A stretch of 64,000 nucleotides of DNA. Source: an uncultured Dehalococcoidia bacterium (GTDB lineage Bacteria; Chloroflexota; Dehalococcoidia; Lucifugimonadales; UBA3495). A program made the position numbers and the translations under genes. The stretch covers positions 3,472,001-3,536,000 of the forward strand of contig OY282456.1 in assembly GCA_958296225.1 (NCBI GenBank), read 5' to 3'. Under the pieces are notes generated by a model. The model saw only the letters and a program-made list of their open reading frames with translations, had not been told where the DNA came from and searched no databases. Of the stretch, positions 8,350 to 15,916 are shown piece after piece (within the stretch, counting starts at the first letter, position 1; the number at the start of each line of letters is the position of its first letter).

Positions 8350-9084
8350 ATGCGCGACAAATGGGCAATACGCGAAGCCGTGTGGACGGCGCTGGAAACG
8401 GCGCGGGTGGTGCGCGGCAAAACGGTGCATGACAAGATTCCGCACTTCCTCGGCTGCGAGCAGGCGGCGGCGCTGGCGGCGGAACTGCCGGAGTGGCAGG
8501 CGGCCCGCGCCGTCAAAAGCAACCCCGACCAGGCGCAGCGTCCCCTGCGGCAGCTGGCCCTGGAGCAAGGCAAACTGCTGTACATGGCGGTGCCCCGGCT
8601 GAAAGACGAGCGGGTGTTCATCGAGTTAGACCCAACCCGGCCCGACGTCGTGCCCGCCAAAGCAGCTACCATCTCCGGCGCGTTCCGGGTTGGGCGCCCG
8701 GTGTACGTGTCGGAAATGCCGCCCATCGACCTGGTGGTGTCCGGCTCGGTGGCCGTGAATCGTCAGGGCGTCCGCGTCGGCAAGGGCGGCGGATTTGCCG
8801 ACCTGGAGTATGGCCTGGCGACTGCCGCCGGCGTAGTGCGGCCCGAAACGCCGGTAATCAGCACGGTGCATCCGATGCAGGTGCTGGATGAGGATTTGCC
8901 CTGGACACAGCACGACGTGCCGCTGGACATCGTGGTTACTACCGATGCCGTCATCCGATGCCACGGCAGCGGAGAGCGTCGGCCGCGGCCGACGGGAATC
9001 TATTGGGAAGACCTGGACGAACGCAAGATTCGCTCCATCCCGTTGCTGGTGAAGCTGCGGCAAGAGAAAGGACAGGTTGCTTGA
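8350..9084 (+). CDS. 5-formyltetrahydrofolate cyclo-ligase-like protein
   Basis: The 244-residue protein resembles the 5-formyl-THF cyclo-ligase (MTHFS) fold, which converts 5-formyl-THF to 5,10-methenyl-THF using ATP. The phosphate-binding stretch RVGKGGGFADLEYGLA corresponds to the family's G-x-G-K/R-G-G-x-x-D motif, and VVSGSVAVNRQG leads into it. It is longer than the ~190-residue enzyme and closer to the MTHFS-domain (MTHFSD-like) subgroup, so the reaction is not certain. The ATG at 8350 follows the G-rich aggcggggggc; the frame is open further upstream but overlaps the previous gene. Confidence 0.8.
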   Translation: MRDKWAIREAVWTALETARVVRGKTVHDKIPHFLGCEQAAALAAELPEWQAARAVKSNPDQAQRPLRQLALEQGKLLYMAVPRLKDERVFIELDPTRPDVVPAKAATISGAFRVGRPVYVSEMPPIDLVVSGSVAVNRQGVRVGKGGGFADLEYGLATAAGVVRPETPVISTVHPMQVLDEDLPWTQHDVPLDIVVTTDAVIRCHGSGERRPRPTGIYWEDLDERKIRSIPLLVKLRQEKGQVA

Positions 9085-9137
9085 TAGCGGGTACGGGTAA
9101 AGGCAGCATAAACATAATCCGGCACGGTTTCGCATAG

Positions 9138-9143
9138 TATAAT
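9138..9143 (+). promoter_or_regulatory. TATAAT -10 box upstream of the 147-residue gene
   Basis: A consensus TATAAT lies 69 bases before the ATG at 9213. The -35 position (about 9115-9120, taatcc) is weak. Confidence 0.5.
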
Positions 9144-9212
9144 CGCGCCAGGACGGAAGGCCGACATGGGACGCTGCTTGAAGTCGGCCCGTCAAAAAGG
9201 AGGTACGGAAAG

Positions 9213-9656
9213 ATGACCCAACAAGCGATGCACGCTCAAATGGGAGGAACCACCGGGGGCGGGGAGGAGCTGGTCGCGGCGGGGGCGGTTACCTTCGGCC
9301 TGGAGTACCGCACCAACGTCGGGGCCATGGACGACGAAGGCATCTGCATCCACGTTTACGGCAACGACATTGAAGGCGATGACAAGGAGTTGCTGCGCTT
9401 CGACTGCTTCCGGATTGGCCCGCACTACCATTACCGGAACCAGCCCATAGCGAAAAACGAGCGGCTGGAGCTGGACTTCACCGCCGAGGGCGACCCTTTG
9501 GTCTGGACGCTGGATAAAATCCGGAACCGGCTGCCGATAATGCTGCTCCGGTGCGAGGCCGATTCCACCGCGCGCCGGGTTGACCAGCGGGACGTTGACG
9601 CCGCCCTGCCCCATATCGTCGCCTGGGCCGAGACCAAGACCCACAACCGGGGTTAG
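9213..9656 (+). CDS. Conserved hypothetical protein, 147 residues
   Basis: I do not recognise the function. The sequence is soluble and Gly-rich at the N-terminus, then has a compact conserved-looking block: LEYRTNVGAMDDEGICIHVY, LLRFDCFRIGPHYHY and LRCEADSTARRVDQ. The clusters of Asp, Cys and His (FDCFRIGPHYHY) could bind metal, but this is speculation. Translation signals are excellent: aaggaggt at 9198-9205 is 7 bases before the ATG, stronger than those of its neighbours, and a TATAAT lies upstream. A long nested hairpin follows, so it is probably a monocistronic, well-expressed gene. Confidence 0.8.
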   Translation: MTQQAMHAQMGGTTGGGEELVAAGAVTFGLEYRTNVGAMDDEGICIHVYGNDIEGDDKELLRFDCFRIGPHYHYRNQPIAKNERLELDFTAEGDPLVWTLDKIRNRLPIMLLRCEADSTARRVDQRDVDAALPHIVAWAETKTHNRG

Positions 9657-9719
9657 CCTACGCCCGAACAACCTTTCCCGCTCCGATGCCCTGACCGTTG
9701 AGGCGTGGGAAGATAAGCG

Positions 9720-9785
9720 CCAACCGGCGCCGGCGGGTGCGGCGGCTCAAGCGCCGAGCCGCTCAAACCCGCCGGCGCTGGTTGG
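9720..9785. terminator. Nested long hairpin between convergent genes
   Basis: The outer stem pairs ccaaccggcgccggcgggt (9720-9738) with 9767-9785, 18 of 19 bases matching. Inside it is a second perfect stem, gcggctc (9742-9748) with gagccgc (9756-9762). There is no T-run on either side, but the position between two converging genes suggests a two-way terminator or a folded RNA/DNA element. Confidence 0.65.
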
Positions 9786-9819
9786 AAAGCCGGGACGAAT
9801 AGCCGGCGTGGCGGTTTGG

Positions 9820-10227
9820 TCAGGAGGCGTCGGATGCGCCGTTGGCGGAGCCGTTCCTGCGCTCCAGCAGTTCGAACAAGCGGTCGGTTAGCAATCGGTT
9901 CTGTTCCATCAGGGCGGCAAACATCTGCTGATTCTGTTCGCGCTGGGCTTTAGCCTCCTCTAGCGCCCGCTCCAGCCTGGCTTCCCATTGCTTGCGTTCT
10001 TCGGCGTGCTCTTTGGTTTCCTCAAACTTGAAAAACATATCAATCGCTCCTACAAAAGCCGCCGCTCCCAGCGTGGCCGCCGTATGCACGATGGACGCCG
10101 AGAATGTATCAGGAAGCGCCTTGTTCCAGTCAGTATAGATTTTGATGGTCGCGCACAGGACGGCGGCTGCGATGGCCAGAGACGTGGCCAGGTACGCGGC
10201 GCCGGCCGGTGTCAGTCGTGTTTTCAT
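9820..10227 (-). CDS. Small membrane protein with C-terminal coiled coil
   Basis: The 135-residue product has two N-terminal hydrophobic helices (about residues 10-30 and 45-65) and then a long charged heptad-rich helix (about 68-125, EETKEHAEERKQWEARLERA) ending in a disordered tail. It is not a family I can name; it looks like a small inner-membrane scaffold with a cytoplasmic coiled coil. A TATAAT on the same strand ends only 4 bases before the ATG, so the transcript is probably leaderless. Confidence 0.65.
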   Translation of the reverse strand: MKTRLTPAGAAYLATSLAIAAAVLCATIKIYTDWNKALPDTFSASIVHTAATLGAAAFVGAIDMFFKFEETKEHAEERKQWEARLERALEEAKAQREQNQQMFAALMEQNRLLTDRLFELLERRNGSANGASDAS

Positions 10228-10231
10228 TGCA

Positions 10232-10237
10232 ATTATA
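10232..10237 (-). promoter_or_regulatory. TATAAT box 4 bases before a start codon
   Basis: On the minus strand the sequence reads gagTATAATtgcaATG. A start site 6-7 bases after the box would fall on the ATG of the 135-residue membrane protein, which predicts a leaderless mRNA. No Shine-Dalgarno sequence is present. Confidence 0.6.
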
Positions 10238-10266
10238 CTCCGCTACCGCAACGGCGGCGCGTTGTT

Positions 10267-11118
10267 TTAGATTAAGGCCGCCGCTCCCTGCCAAATCAGC
10301 AGGATGCCGACCGCCAGCAGCGTCAGTCCCATGGCCAGTATCAGCAGGTTCAGGTTGACTTTGCCGGTGAGGTTGGCGCCCAGGTAGCTGCCGGCCATTG
10401 CCGTGGCGCCCATCATCACCAGCAGAACCCAGTCCACCTGGCCGTGAATCAGGTGGCCGACCCAACCGGCGGCGCCCATGACGAAGCCGATAAAGAGGTT
10501 GGTGCCGGCGGCGATGCGCGGGTCAACGCGCAGGATGCGAACCAAGGCGGGCAGGCGGATGCTGCCCAGAATCAGGCCCACCGCGCCGCCCAGCATTCCA
10601 ACGGCAAAGCCAATACCGCCCTCGGATGCGACGCGGGCCGGCGTGAACAGGCCGGGCGAACCCTCCAGCCCCGCACCGAAAAGCGCGCCGCCGGACTGCC
10701 CGGAGCGCATCCGGTTGCGGGCGATGATGAGGAACTCCACGCCTTGCCACAAGACCAGCGCGCCGGCCAGGGCAATCAGCAGATGTTCCGGCGTCCGGTC
10801 GCTGAGCAGGCCGCCGATGAACGCGCCAATAAAGGCCGGCACGCCCATCGTTAATACGATACGCAGGTTAACCCGGCCGGCCCGCAAATGCCGGATGGTG
10901 CCGGCCAGCGACGCCAGGCTGCTGACCATAATGTTGGTGCCGCCGGCGGCCGGGGCCGGCATCCCCAGCAGCAGCATGGCCGGCAGGCGCATAGTACCCA
11001 GGGCCAGCCCGACGAAACCGCCCAGGATGCCCACCAGGAAGGAGATTATCGCCAGCAGGACGGCGTGCCAGATTAGCACGTCGGAGGGCAGGCCAATGTC
11101 GGAGAGGGGAGCAATCAC
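10267..11118 (-). CDS. TauE/SafE (TSUP) family membrane exporter
   Basis: The 283-residue protein has about eight hydrophobic segments arranged in two similar halves, the layout of the TSUP family of putative sulfite or organosulfur exporters. Each half begins with a Gly-rich helix (LVGILGGFVGLALGTMRLPA and VGMLGGAVGLILGSIRLPAL), which shows the internal duplication. Substrate is unknown. Its start overlaps the stop of the upstream dehydrogenase by 4 bases, so the two are translated from one mRNA. Confidence 0.87.
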   Translation of the reverse strand: MIAPLSDIGLPSDVLIWHAVLLAIISFLVGILGGFVGLALGTMRLPAMLLLGMPAPAAGGTNIMVSSLASLAGTIRHLRAGRVNLRIVLTMGVPAFIGAFIGGLLSDRTPEHLLIALAGALVLWQGVEFLIIARNRMRSGQSGGALFGAGLEGSPGLFTPARVASEGGIGFAVGMLGGAVGLILGSIRLPALVRILRVDPRIAAGTNLFIGFVMGAAGWVGHLIHGQVDWVLLVMMGATAMAGSYLGANLTGKVNLNLLILAMGLTLLAVGILLIWQGAAALI

Positions 11119-12167
11119 GGCTGGCCGACGGCTTCGGTCACGCCCACCTCCTCCATCAGGTCGGTGATTTGGCGCCAGGTTTCATCTTCTATGAAAATCC
11201 CGTTTTCGCGGCGTTGCAGCTCGGTACGGTATTCGATTTCGCCCGGATAGTACACCTCACTGAAGCCGGCGGCCGGCGGGGAAGTTTTAACGAACTCGGC
11301 GAACTCGGTCATCTCTTGTTTGAAGTCGTCCAGGGGGCGGAACTTGGACACGTCAAACACGGCCAGGAAGCAGCCGTCGTTGTGGCGGGCCTGGGGGTCA
11401 ATGCCAAAGCCGAGGCCGGTGAGCAGGCCGGAGAACATCTCTACCATAAAGGAAAGGCCAAACCCTTTGTGTCCCTGGTCGGCGCCCACGGGCAGGATCG
11501 CCCCGCCGGCGGCATAGTCGTTGGGGTCGGTGGTGGGGTCGCCGTTTTTATCGACAATCCAGCCGGGCGGCACGGCCTCGCCACGGTTGCGGGCCAGACT
11601 GATTTTGCCGGCAGCAACCGCCGAGGTCGCCATATCCAGCAGCACCTGGCCGGGCAGGTTGCTGGGAACGCTGATGCAAATAGGGTTGGTGCCCAGGCGA
11701 CGGGCGCGCCCGCCAAAGGGCGCCACGGCCTTGGGGCCGGCGCCGGAGTCGGCGGTGAGCAAAGCAATCATGCCTTCCTGGGCGCACATAGTGGGATAGT
11801 CGCCGAGGCGTCCGATGTGGCTCTGGCGGCGGATGGTGAAGGCGGCGACGCCGTTCTCTTTGGCCTTGGCGATGGCCATGCGGGTGGCCCTTTCGGTAAC
11901 GACGAAGCCAAACCCCCAATGGCCGTCCACAACGGCGGTGGTGGGCGTCTCGCTGAGCACCTCGAAAGGCGCGCCGGGGACGATGTGGCCGCGGTCGATG
12001 CGCTCGCAGTATTCGGGAATATGGATGACGCCGTGGGAGTCGTGGCCCACCAGGTTGGCCTTGACCTGGTGGGCGGCCACGATTTCGGCCTCCTCGGCCG
12101 GCGTGCCTTTGGCCTGGTAGATGTGGACGGCAGCCTGGTGCAGGTATTCGGGGGTGAAGACGGGCAT
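11115..12167 (-). CDS. Ldh2-family NAD(P)H-dependent dehydrogenase (malate/lactate type)
   Basis: The 350-residue protein belongs to the malate/L-lactate dehydrogenase family (COG2055), which has a fold unlike the Rossmann dehydrogenases and reduces or oxidises 2-hydroxyacids, ureidoglycolate or sulfolactate. Diagnostic stretches are GHDSHGVIHIPEYCERI with the catalytic His near residue 44, GGRARRLGTNPICISVP, and the late GHKGFGLSFMVEMFSGLL. The substrate is open; the coupled TSUP exporter makes a sulfonated 2-hydroxyacid one possibility. The ATG at 12167 follows ggaggtaactccc. Length is typical. Confidence 0.88.
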   Translation of the reverse strand: MPVFTPEYLHQAAVHIYQAKGTPAEEAEIVAAHQVKANLVGHDSHGVIHIPEYCERIDRGHIVPGAPFEVLSETPTTAVVDGHWGFGFVVTERATRMAIAKAKENGVAAFTIRRQSHIGRLGDYPTMCAQEGMIALLTADSGAGPKAVAPFGGRARRLGTNPICISVPSNLPGQVLLDMATSAVAAGKISLARNRGEAVPPGWIVDKNGDPTTDPNDYAAGGAILPVGADQGHKGFGLSFMVEMFSGLLTGLGFGIDPQARHNDGCFLAVFDVSKFRPLDDFKQEMTEFAEFVKTSPPAAGFSEVYYPGEIEYRTELQRRENGIFIEDETWRQITDLMEEVGVTEAVGQP

Positions 12168-12233
12168 GGGAGTTACCTCCGTAGCGGGGCAAAGGTAGAA
12201 TAGAACGGCCCGATTGTAGCAGGAAAACGACCG

Positions 12234-12827
12234 TCAAGCGGCCAGCAGGCGCTCGACCTCCCGGCAGAAGCGATTGAAAGATTGGGAACGCCGGCGAGCT
12301 AGTGGTACGTCGATGCGGCTGGAAAAGGCCGCCTGGTCTCTGGTTTCTTTATAGCGTCTGTTCAGCAGGTTTAGCTCGAGCCATTCTTTGGCCGCCCTGA
12401 TTCCTTCGATGTTCTGCGGTACATCGAAAGTGGCGCCAGAACCTACATGGTCAGCAATTGATTCGGAGCTGGCTATAAACCAACTCTCGTACTCTCGATT
12501 TGCAACCGTAACTGAGACCGGGTTATGCGGGAGGCGAGCAATTACCCGTTGCAACAATTGTGGGCCTAACTCAGCAGGGCAACGATCGTCGGCATCCAGC
12601 ACTACGAACAACCGTGCCGTTGGCCCACCGTTGCGAATTGCCATCGCTGCATAGCGTTCTAATTCCCCAGCGTTATTTACCAAAGTACCCCAAGGAACTC
12701 TAATTGGTCTTGCAATTGCTGGATATAAGTCTGAGCCAATTGAGGCGACTATGACGTTAAGCAATACGGGGAGTGCCTCCACTTCCCCGTGGCCTTCAAT
12801 TACAGATACAAAAACTGGTGGCGTCAT
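12234..12827 (-). CDS. DUF4276-like TOPRIM-type protein, partner of AAA ATPase
   Basis: The 197-residue protein starts with a conserved acidic strand (SVIEGHGEVEALPVLL, Glu11) and has VVLDADDRCP with Asp78-Asp80, the E...DxD arrangement of TOPRIM nuclease/primase domains; the whole resembles DUF4276. Such domains bind Mg2+ and often cut DNA or RNA. Its start overlaps the stop of the upstream AAA ATPase by 4 bases, so the two work together. The composition is richer in A/T than the flanking housekeeping genes, which suggests acquisition. This pairing recalls PARIS and OLD-type systems, but family identity is not proven. Confidence 0.78.
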   Translation of the reverse strand: MTPPVFVSVIEGHGEVEALPVLLNVIVASIGSDLYPAIARPIRVPWGTLVNNAGELERYAAMAIRNGGPTARLFVVLDADDRCPAELGPQLLQRVIARLPHNPVSVTVANREYESWFIASSESIADHVGSGATFDVPQNIEGIRAAKEWLELNLLNRRYKETRDQAAFSSRIDVPLARRRSQSFNRFCREVERLLAA

Positions 12828-14023
12828 AGACCAAACCGGACGTAGGATTGCGGGTACATTATCTGTTCATTGGGCGACAGCATACTTTGACGCAGCAGTT
12901 CTCCCGGCGTTGCCAAACGTTCCAGCAACAATTGGCGGCTGCTTTCAGTGATTGGGCCGATTTGGGTTGTGCCTGCTTCACTGTCGGTTGCCAAAATTGC
13001 ATCGATAGGTATGTCTTTGCGGTCAAGCAGGTCTGGACTGTGGGTGGTAACCAACACTTGTGCCCGGTCTTGCCCATCCTCCATGGCGTCCCACAGGATG
13101 CCGGCGGCTGCCGGGTGCAGGGCAATTTCCGGCTCCTCAATACCTATGAGCGAAGGAGATTCGCCGTCACCTTGTAGCAACGCAGTTAGCACCGCTAACG
13201 CGCGCAGCGTACCATCAGATATGTTGATAGCCGGGAATTTCCAGGGCGATTTCTGTCCTGCGACTTGCTGTCGGAACCAGAGAGTTTCCAGGTTGCCAAC
13301 CGTATTGCGCTCTACGCTCTCAACGCCTGGCGTTACCTTTCTAAGGTACTGTTGGATGCGCTGGTGGCTCTGCGGGTTTCGCTTTTCCAAGGCAGCAAGC
13401 ACACTGGCCAGGTTATGGCCGTCTGAATCCAGCACATATCCGGGGTCTGGCGCCTGCGGCCAGCGCATTACATCCGGTGCGAAACTGTAAAAGGCCATGT
13501 CGGTAAGCGCATCGTACACTGGCCGAAATTCGTCAATGCTGCTGGCATTGACCAGAAAGAGCCGGTCTGACATAGGACGCGGCAACCGTACCTCGACATT
13601 GGTATCGGTAACTTTGCCGTCCTTGACCACAAAACGGGTCGGCTCTCCAATCGCATCGGACGGCCCAACCGTACAGGTCTCACTGCGAACCGAAAAGCCG
13701 CCGCTGCTTTGTGAGCTTACTTCAAAGCCATAGTGCCCCTGTCGCGCTCCGTCCGGCAGGGTAAAATGCAGTTCGACTGCGAAATTGGCCGGATAGCCCC
13801 CGGAACGGCGCCGCACCTCATTGATACCGCCGCGTTCGCGCAACGCGTGGTCTAAAGTTACATCTAACGCCTGTCGCGTCAGCGCCAGCGCATCAAGGAA
13901 ATTGCTTTTGCCGGAGCCATTAGGCCCTACCAGAATTACCAGCGGTCCCAGCGCAACGTCGCACCAGGCGATGCTCTTGTAGTTCCGCAGCTTGACGCGG
14001 TGTATGAACGGCGGTTTGGGCAT
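12824..14023 (-). CDS. AAA ATPase (SMC/OLD-like), partner of TOPRIM protein
   Basis: The 399-residue protein is an ABC/SMC-type ATPase: Walker A GPNGSGKSN at residues 33-41, a signature-like ISDGTLRALAVL, Walker B IGIEEPEIALHP near 293-304 and the switch His in THSPDLLD near 330. The ORF opens further upstream but the start at 14023 (MPKPPFIHRVKLRNYKSI) follows ggaggaaccc and gives the usual N-terminal strand. It resembles COG4637 ATPases. A minus-strand TATAAT lies 21 bases upstream of the start. The 4-base overlap with the downstream TOPRIM gene marks a two-gene module. Confidence 0.87.
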   Translation of the reverse strand: MPKPPFIHRVKLRNYKSIAWCDVALGPLVILVGPNGSGKSNFLDALALTRQALDVTLDHALRERGGINEVRRRSGGYPANFAVELHFTLPDGARQGHYGFEVSSQSSGGFSVRSETCTVGPSDAIGEPTRFVVKDGKVTDTNVEVRLPRPMSDRLFLVNASSIDEFRPVYDALTDMAFYSFAPDVMRWPQAPDPGYVLDSDGHNLASVLAALEKRNPQSHQRIQQYLRKVTPGVESVERNTVGNLETLWFRQQVAGQKSPWKFPAINISDGTLRALAVLTALLQGDGESPSLIGIEEPEIALHPAAAGILWDAMEDGQDRAQVLVTTHSPDLLDRKDIPIDAILATDSEAGTTQIGPITESSRQLLLERLATPGELLRQSMLSPNEQIMYPQSYVRFGL

Positions 14024-14044
14024 TTGGGTTCCTCCCGGATGCCT

Positions 14045-14050
14045 ATTATA
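14045..14050 (-). promoter_or_regulatory. TATAAT box for the ATPase/TOPRIM pair
   Basis: The minus strand reads gggtTATAATaggc, followed within 22 bases by the ggagga ribosome site and ATG at 14023. No good -35 is visible. Confidence 0.55.
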
Positions 14051-14361
14051 ACCCGGTGCCAGCAGCCATTGGCGCCGGTTTGAGGCGATTTTGAAAATGC
14101 CACGCGGTTCCATTAGCCTGTGAGTTGACAACACTACAAATAAGCGAGTCAGCAAGACGTTGACCGAACCCCCTCGGATGCCGACGGCATCAGGCACGCA
14201 GTACGCCAGCTGCCGGATGGGCTCTTCACTTCCGGTCTGCTGCCCCCATAGTCCCCGCCATCTTTACACCCCCACCGCCGCCAGCATATAATCGCAACCC
14301 AACCGATTACGAATTTTGCAACAAATGGCGGCATCTTTCCCGCCGTCCCAGGGGTGCTACC
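14051..14361. other. Gene-free divergent region between ATPase and def
   Basis: This stretch separates two divergent genes. I see a minus TATAAT at its left edge, a plus TATAAT at 14287-14292 and an isolated ttgaca at 14125-14130 without a matching -10. No coding frame, RNA gene or repeat is evident in the rest. Confidence 0.5.
14287..14292 (+). promoter_or_regulatory. TATAAT box upstream of def
   Basis: A consensus TATAAT lies 70 bases before the GTG start of peptide deformylase; a -35 match is not obvious. Confidence 0.45.
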
Positions 14362-15003
14362 GTGGCCGTGCTGCAAATGCGCGTATTTCCCGACCCTATC
14401 CTGCGCCAGCGGGCGCGCAAGGTTACGCAGTTCGACGCCAAGTTGGCCCGGCTGGCCGCCGACATGGTGGAGACCATGACTGCCCACCGCGGCGTAGGGC
14501 TGGCCGCCAACCAGGTGGGCGCGCTGCTGCGTATGTGCGTCGTGCAGCCGGAGGATTGGGATGAGGCGCTGGCGCTGGTCAACCCGGAGATTATGCGCCG
14601 CGAAGGGCTGCGCGAAGTGGAAGAGGGTTGTCTCAGTTTGCCCGGCTACCGGGGAATGGTGAACCGGGCGGAGCGTATCCGCGTCCGGTATCAGGACTTG
14701 TCCGGCAAGCAGCTGCGCCTCAAGGCTGACTGTATGCTGGCTCAGGCTATCGAGCACGAAACCGACCATCTCAATGGCATCCTCTACATTGACCACCTGA
14801 TTGCCCACGACCGGTTTTTCCGCATCAAGGTTGGCGAGGACGGCGAGGTTGAGTACCTGCCCACCGGCGAACCGGATGCCGCCGAACTGGAAGCCGCCGC
14901 CCGTCGGATGAATCAACATCCCCACCTGCCGCAGTTTGACCCGACCAACGGCCGGCCGGCGAACCCGGCAGCCGGCCAGGGCCGGGCCGACGCCGCGGAT
15001 TAG
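14362..15003 (+). CDS. def: Peptide deformylase
   Basis: The 213-residue metalloenzyme removes the formyl group from the N-terminal methionine of nascent proteins. All three motifs are present: GVGLAANQVG, EEGCLSLPG with the metal Cys, and IEHETDHLNG with the HExxH metal and catalytic residues. The start is a GTG at 14362 (MAVLQMRVFPDP); no strong ribosome site precedes it. A C-terminal tail of about 35 residues rich in Pro, Asn and Ala goes beyond the usual catalytic domain. Confidence 0.96.
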   Translation: MAVLQMRVFPDPILRQRARKVTQFDAKLARLAADMVETMTAHRGVGLAANQVGALLRMCVVQPEDWDEALALVNPEIMRREGLREVEEGCLSLPGYRGMVNRAERIRVRYQDLSGKQLRLKADCMLAQAIEHETDHLNGILYIDHLIAHDRFFRIKVGEDGEVEYLPTGEPDAAELEAAARRMNQHPHLPQFDPTNGRPANPAAGQGRADAAD

Positions 15004-15009
15004 CGCACG

Positions 15010-15510
15010 CTAGCGATTATGGTCGAACAGGACGTGAACGGCGAAAGCGCGGCGGTCAGCGAGATTGACCGCGGAAAAGCCGGCTATGACGCTCTCGGCC
15101 AGGTTTATAGCTCGGGTAACATCGGATTTGGAAAACGGCGCTTCAGGGGCATAGTCCGCTATATGTCGCCGGCCCCGCAACTCAACAAATGCTTTCGCAA
15201 AGTCCTGGATTGCGCCGGGAAAACTCGCAATGTCCTGCTGCCGCAGACAACGCCTCCGGACGACACCGTGCTCCGGAGCCCGGCAGGTTCTGGTCCAGGC
15301 ACGCTCATTACGATCGGAGCCGATACCTCCGACCAGTGTATCAGCGCAACTAGCCGCCAGGCAGTGGAACAAAGCGTAATACGCCGTGCTTACCGCCCGC
15401 CGCAGGTCAGTTTCAAGGGGACGGCCGGGGCGCCCCGACTCTGCGAGACGCCAAGCCGTGGCAATGAAGTCAGTATCCCTCAATATAAACTCCGCGCTTG
15501 CCACCGTCAT
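15010..15510 (-). CDS. HEPN-domain protein
   Basis: The protein (166 residues from the ATG at 15510) has the helical signature of HEPN proteins: RRAVSTAYYALFHCLA in the first long helix and FVELRGRRHIADY followed by FSKSDVTRAINLAESVI. HEPN domains are often RNases in toxin-antitoxin and defence systems; the RGRRH stretch is a candidate for the R-x(4-6)-H RNase motif but the spacing is short. It overlaps the preceding 111-residue gene by about 40 bases, so the two form a pair. The exact start is uncertain, as the frame is also open to 15546. Confidence 0.72.
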   Translation of the reverse strand: MTVASAEFILRDTDFIATAWRLAESGRPGRPLETDLRRAVSTAYYALFHCLAASCADTLVGGIGSDRNERAWTRTCRAPEHGVVRRRCLRQQDIASFPGAIQDFAKAFVELRGRRHIADYAPEAPFSKSDVTRAINLAESVIAGFSAVNLADRRAFAVHVLFDHNR

Positions 15511-15805
15511 ACCCTTCAGGGTCAAGCCAGTCGGACTTGTCAACAAACGTCAGAGTGGGGAACTCCGGTATGTCCATCGCGTAGAGTTCGGCTCGAATGT
15601 TCACACCGGCGCGACCTAGCTGATACGGGTCAAGGACTGCGCCATCGCGGACGACAACGATGATGCGGAAGTAGTCGTCGCCGTACACGCTGGTGGCCGG
15701 GGCTACTGCAATCGGGTCGAAAAAGGTCTCGTTGGCAAAGCGTTCGTTCAAGTCTGCCGCCACAACATCGGCAACCAACTGCAAGCGTTCCTGCGTGTTT
15801 ATCAT
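15470..15805 (-). CDS. Unknown protein paired with HEPN gene
   Basis: The 111-residue product (MINTQERLQLVADVVAADLN start, behind ggcggtga) has an N-terminal helix then a beta-rich middle (DDYFRIIVVVRDGAVLDP) and an acidic end. I do not recognise the family. It lacks the GSFARGE motif of the MNT antitoxins that usually accompany HEPN toxins, so it is not an obvious MNT-HEPN pair, but gene order and overlap fit an antitoxin or cofactor role. Confidence 0.65.
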   Translation of the reverse strand: MINTQERLQLVADVVAADLNERFANETFFDPIAVAPATSVYGDDYFRIIVVVRDGAVLDPYQLGRAGVNIRAELYAMDIPEFPTLTFVDKSDWLDPEGYDGGKRGVYIEGY

Positions 15806-15916
15806 ATAATCACCGCCGTTAGCGCCGGCCATTTCCGCGCTGCCGGCAACGCCCGGTTTCTGTTATACAACATACGATGCTGATAATCCGCTGTCAAACT
15901 GCCGCCTGAGAAAGCC

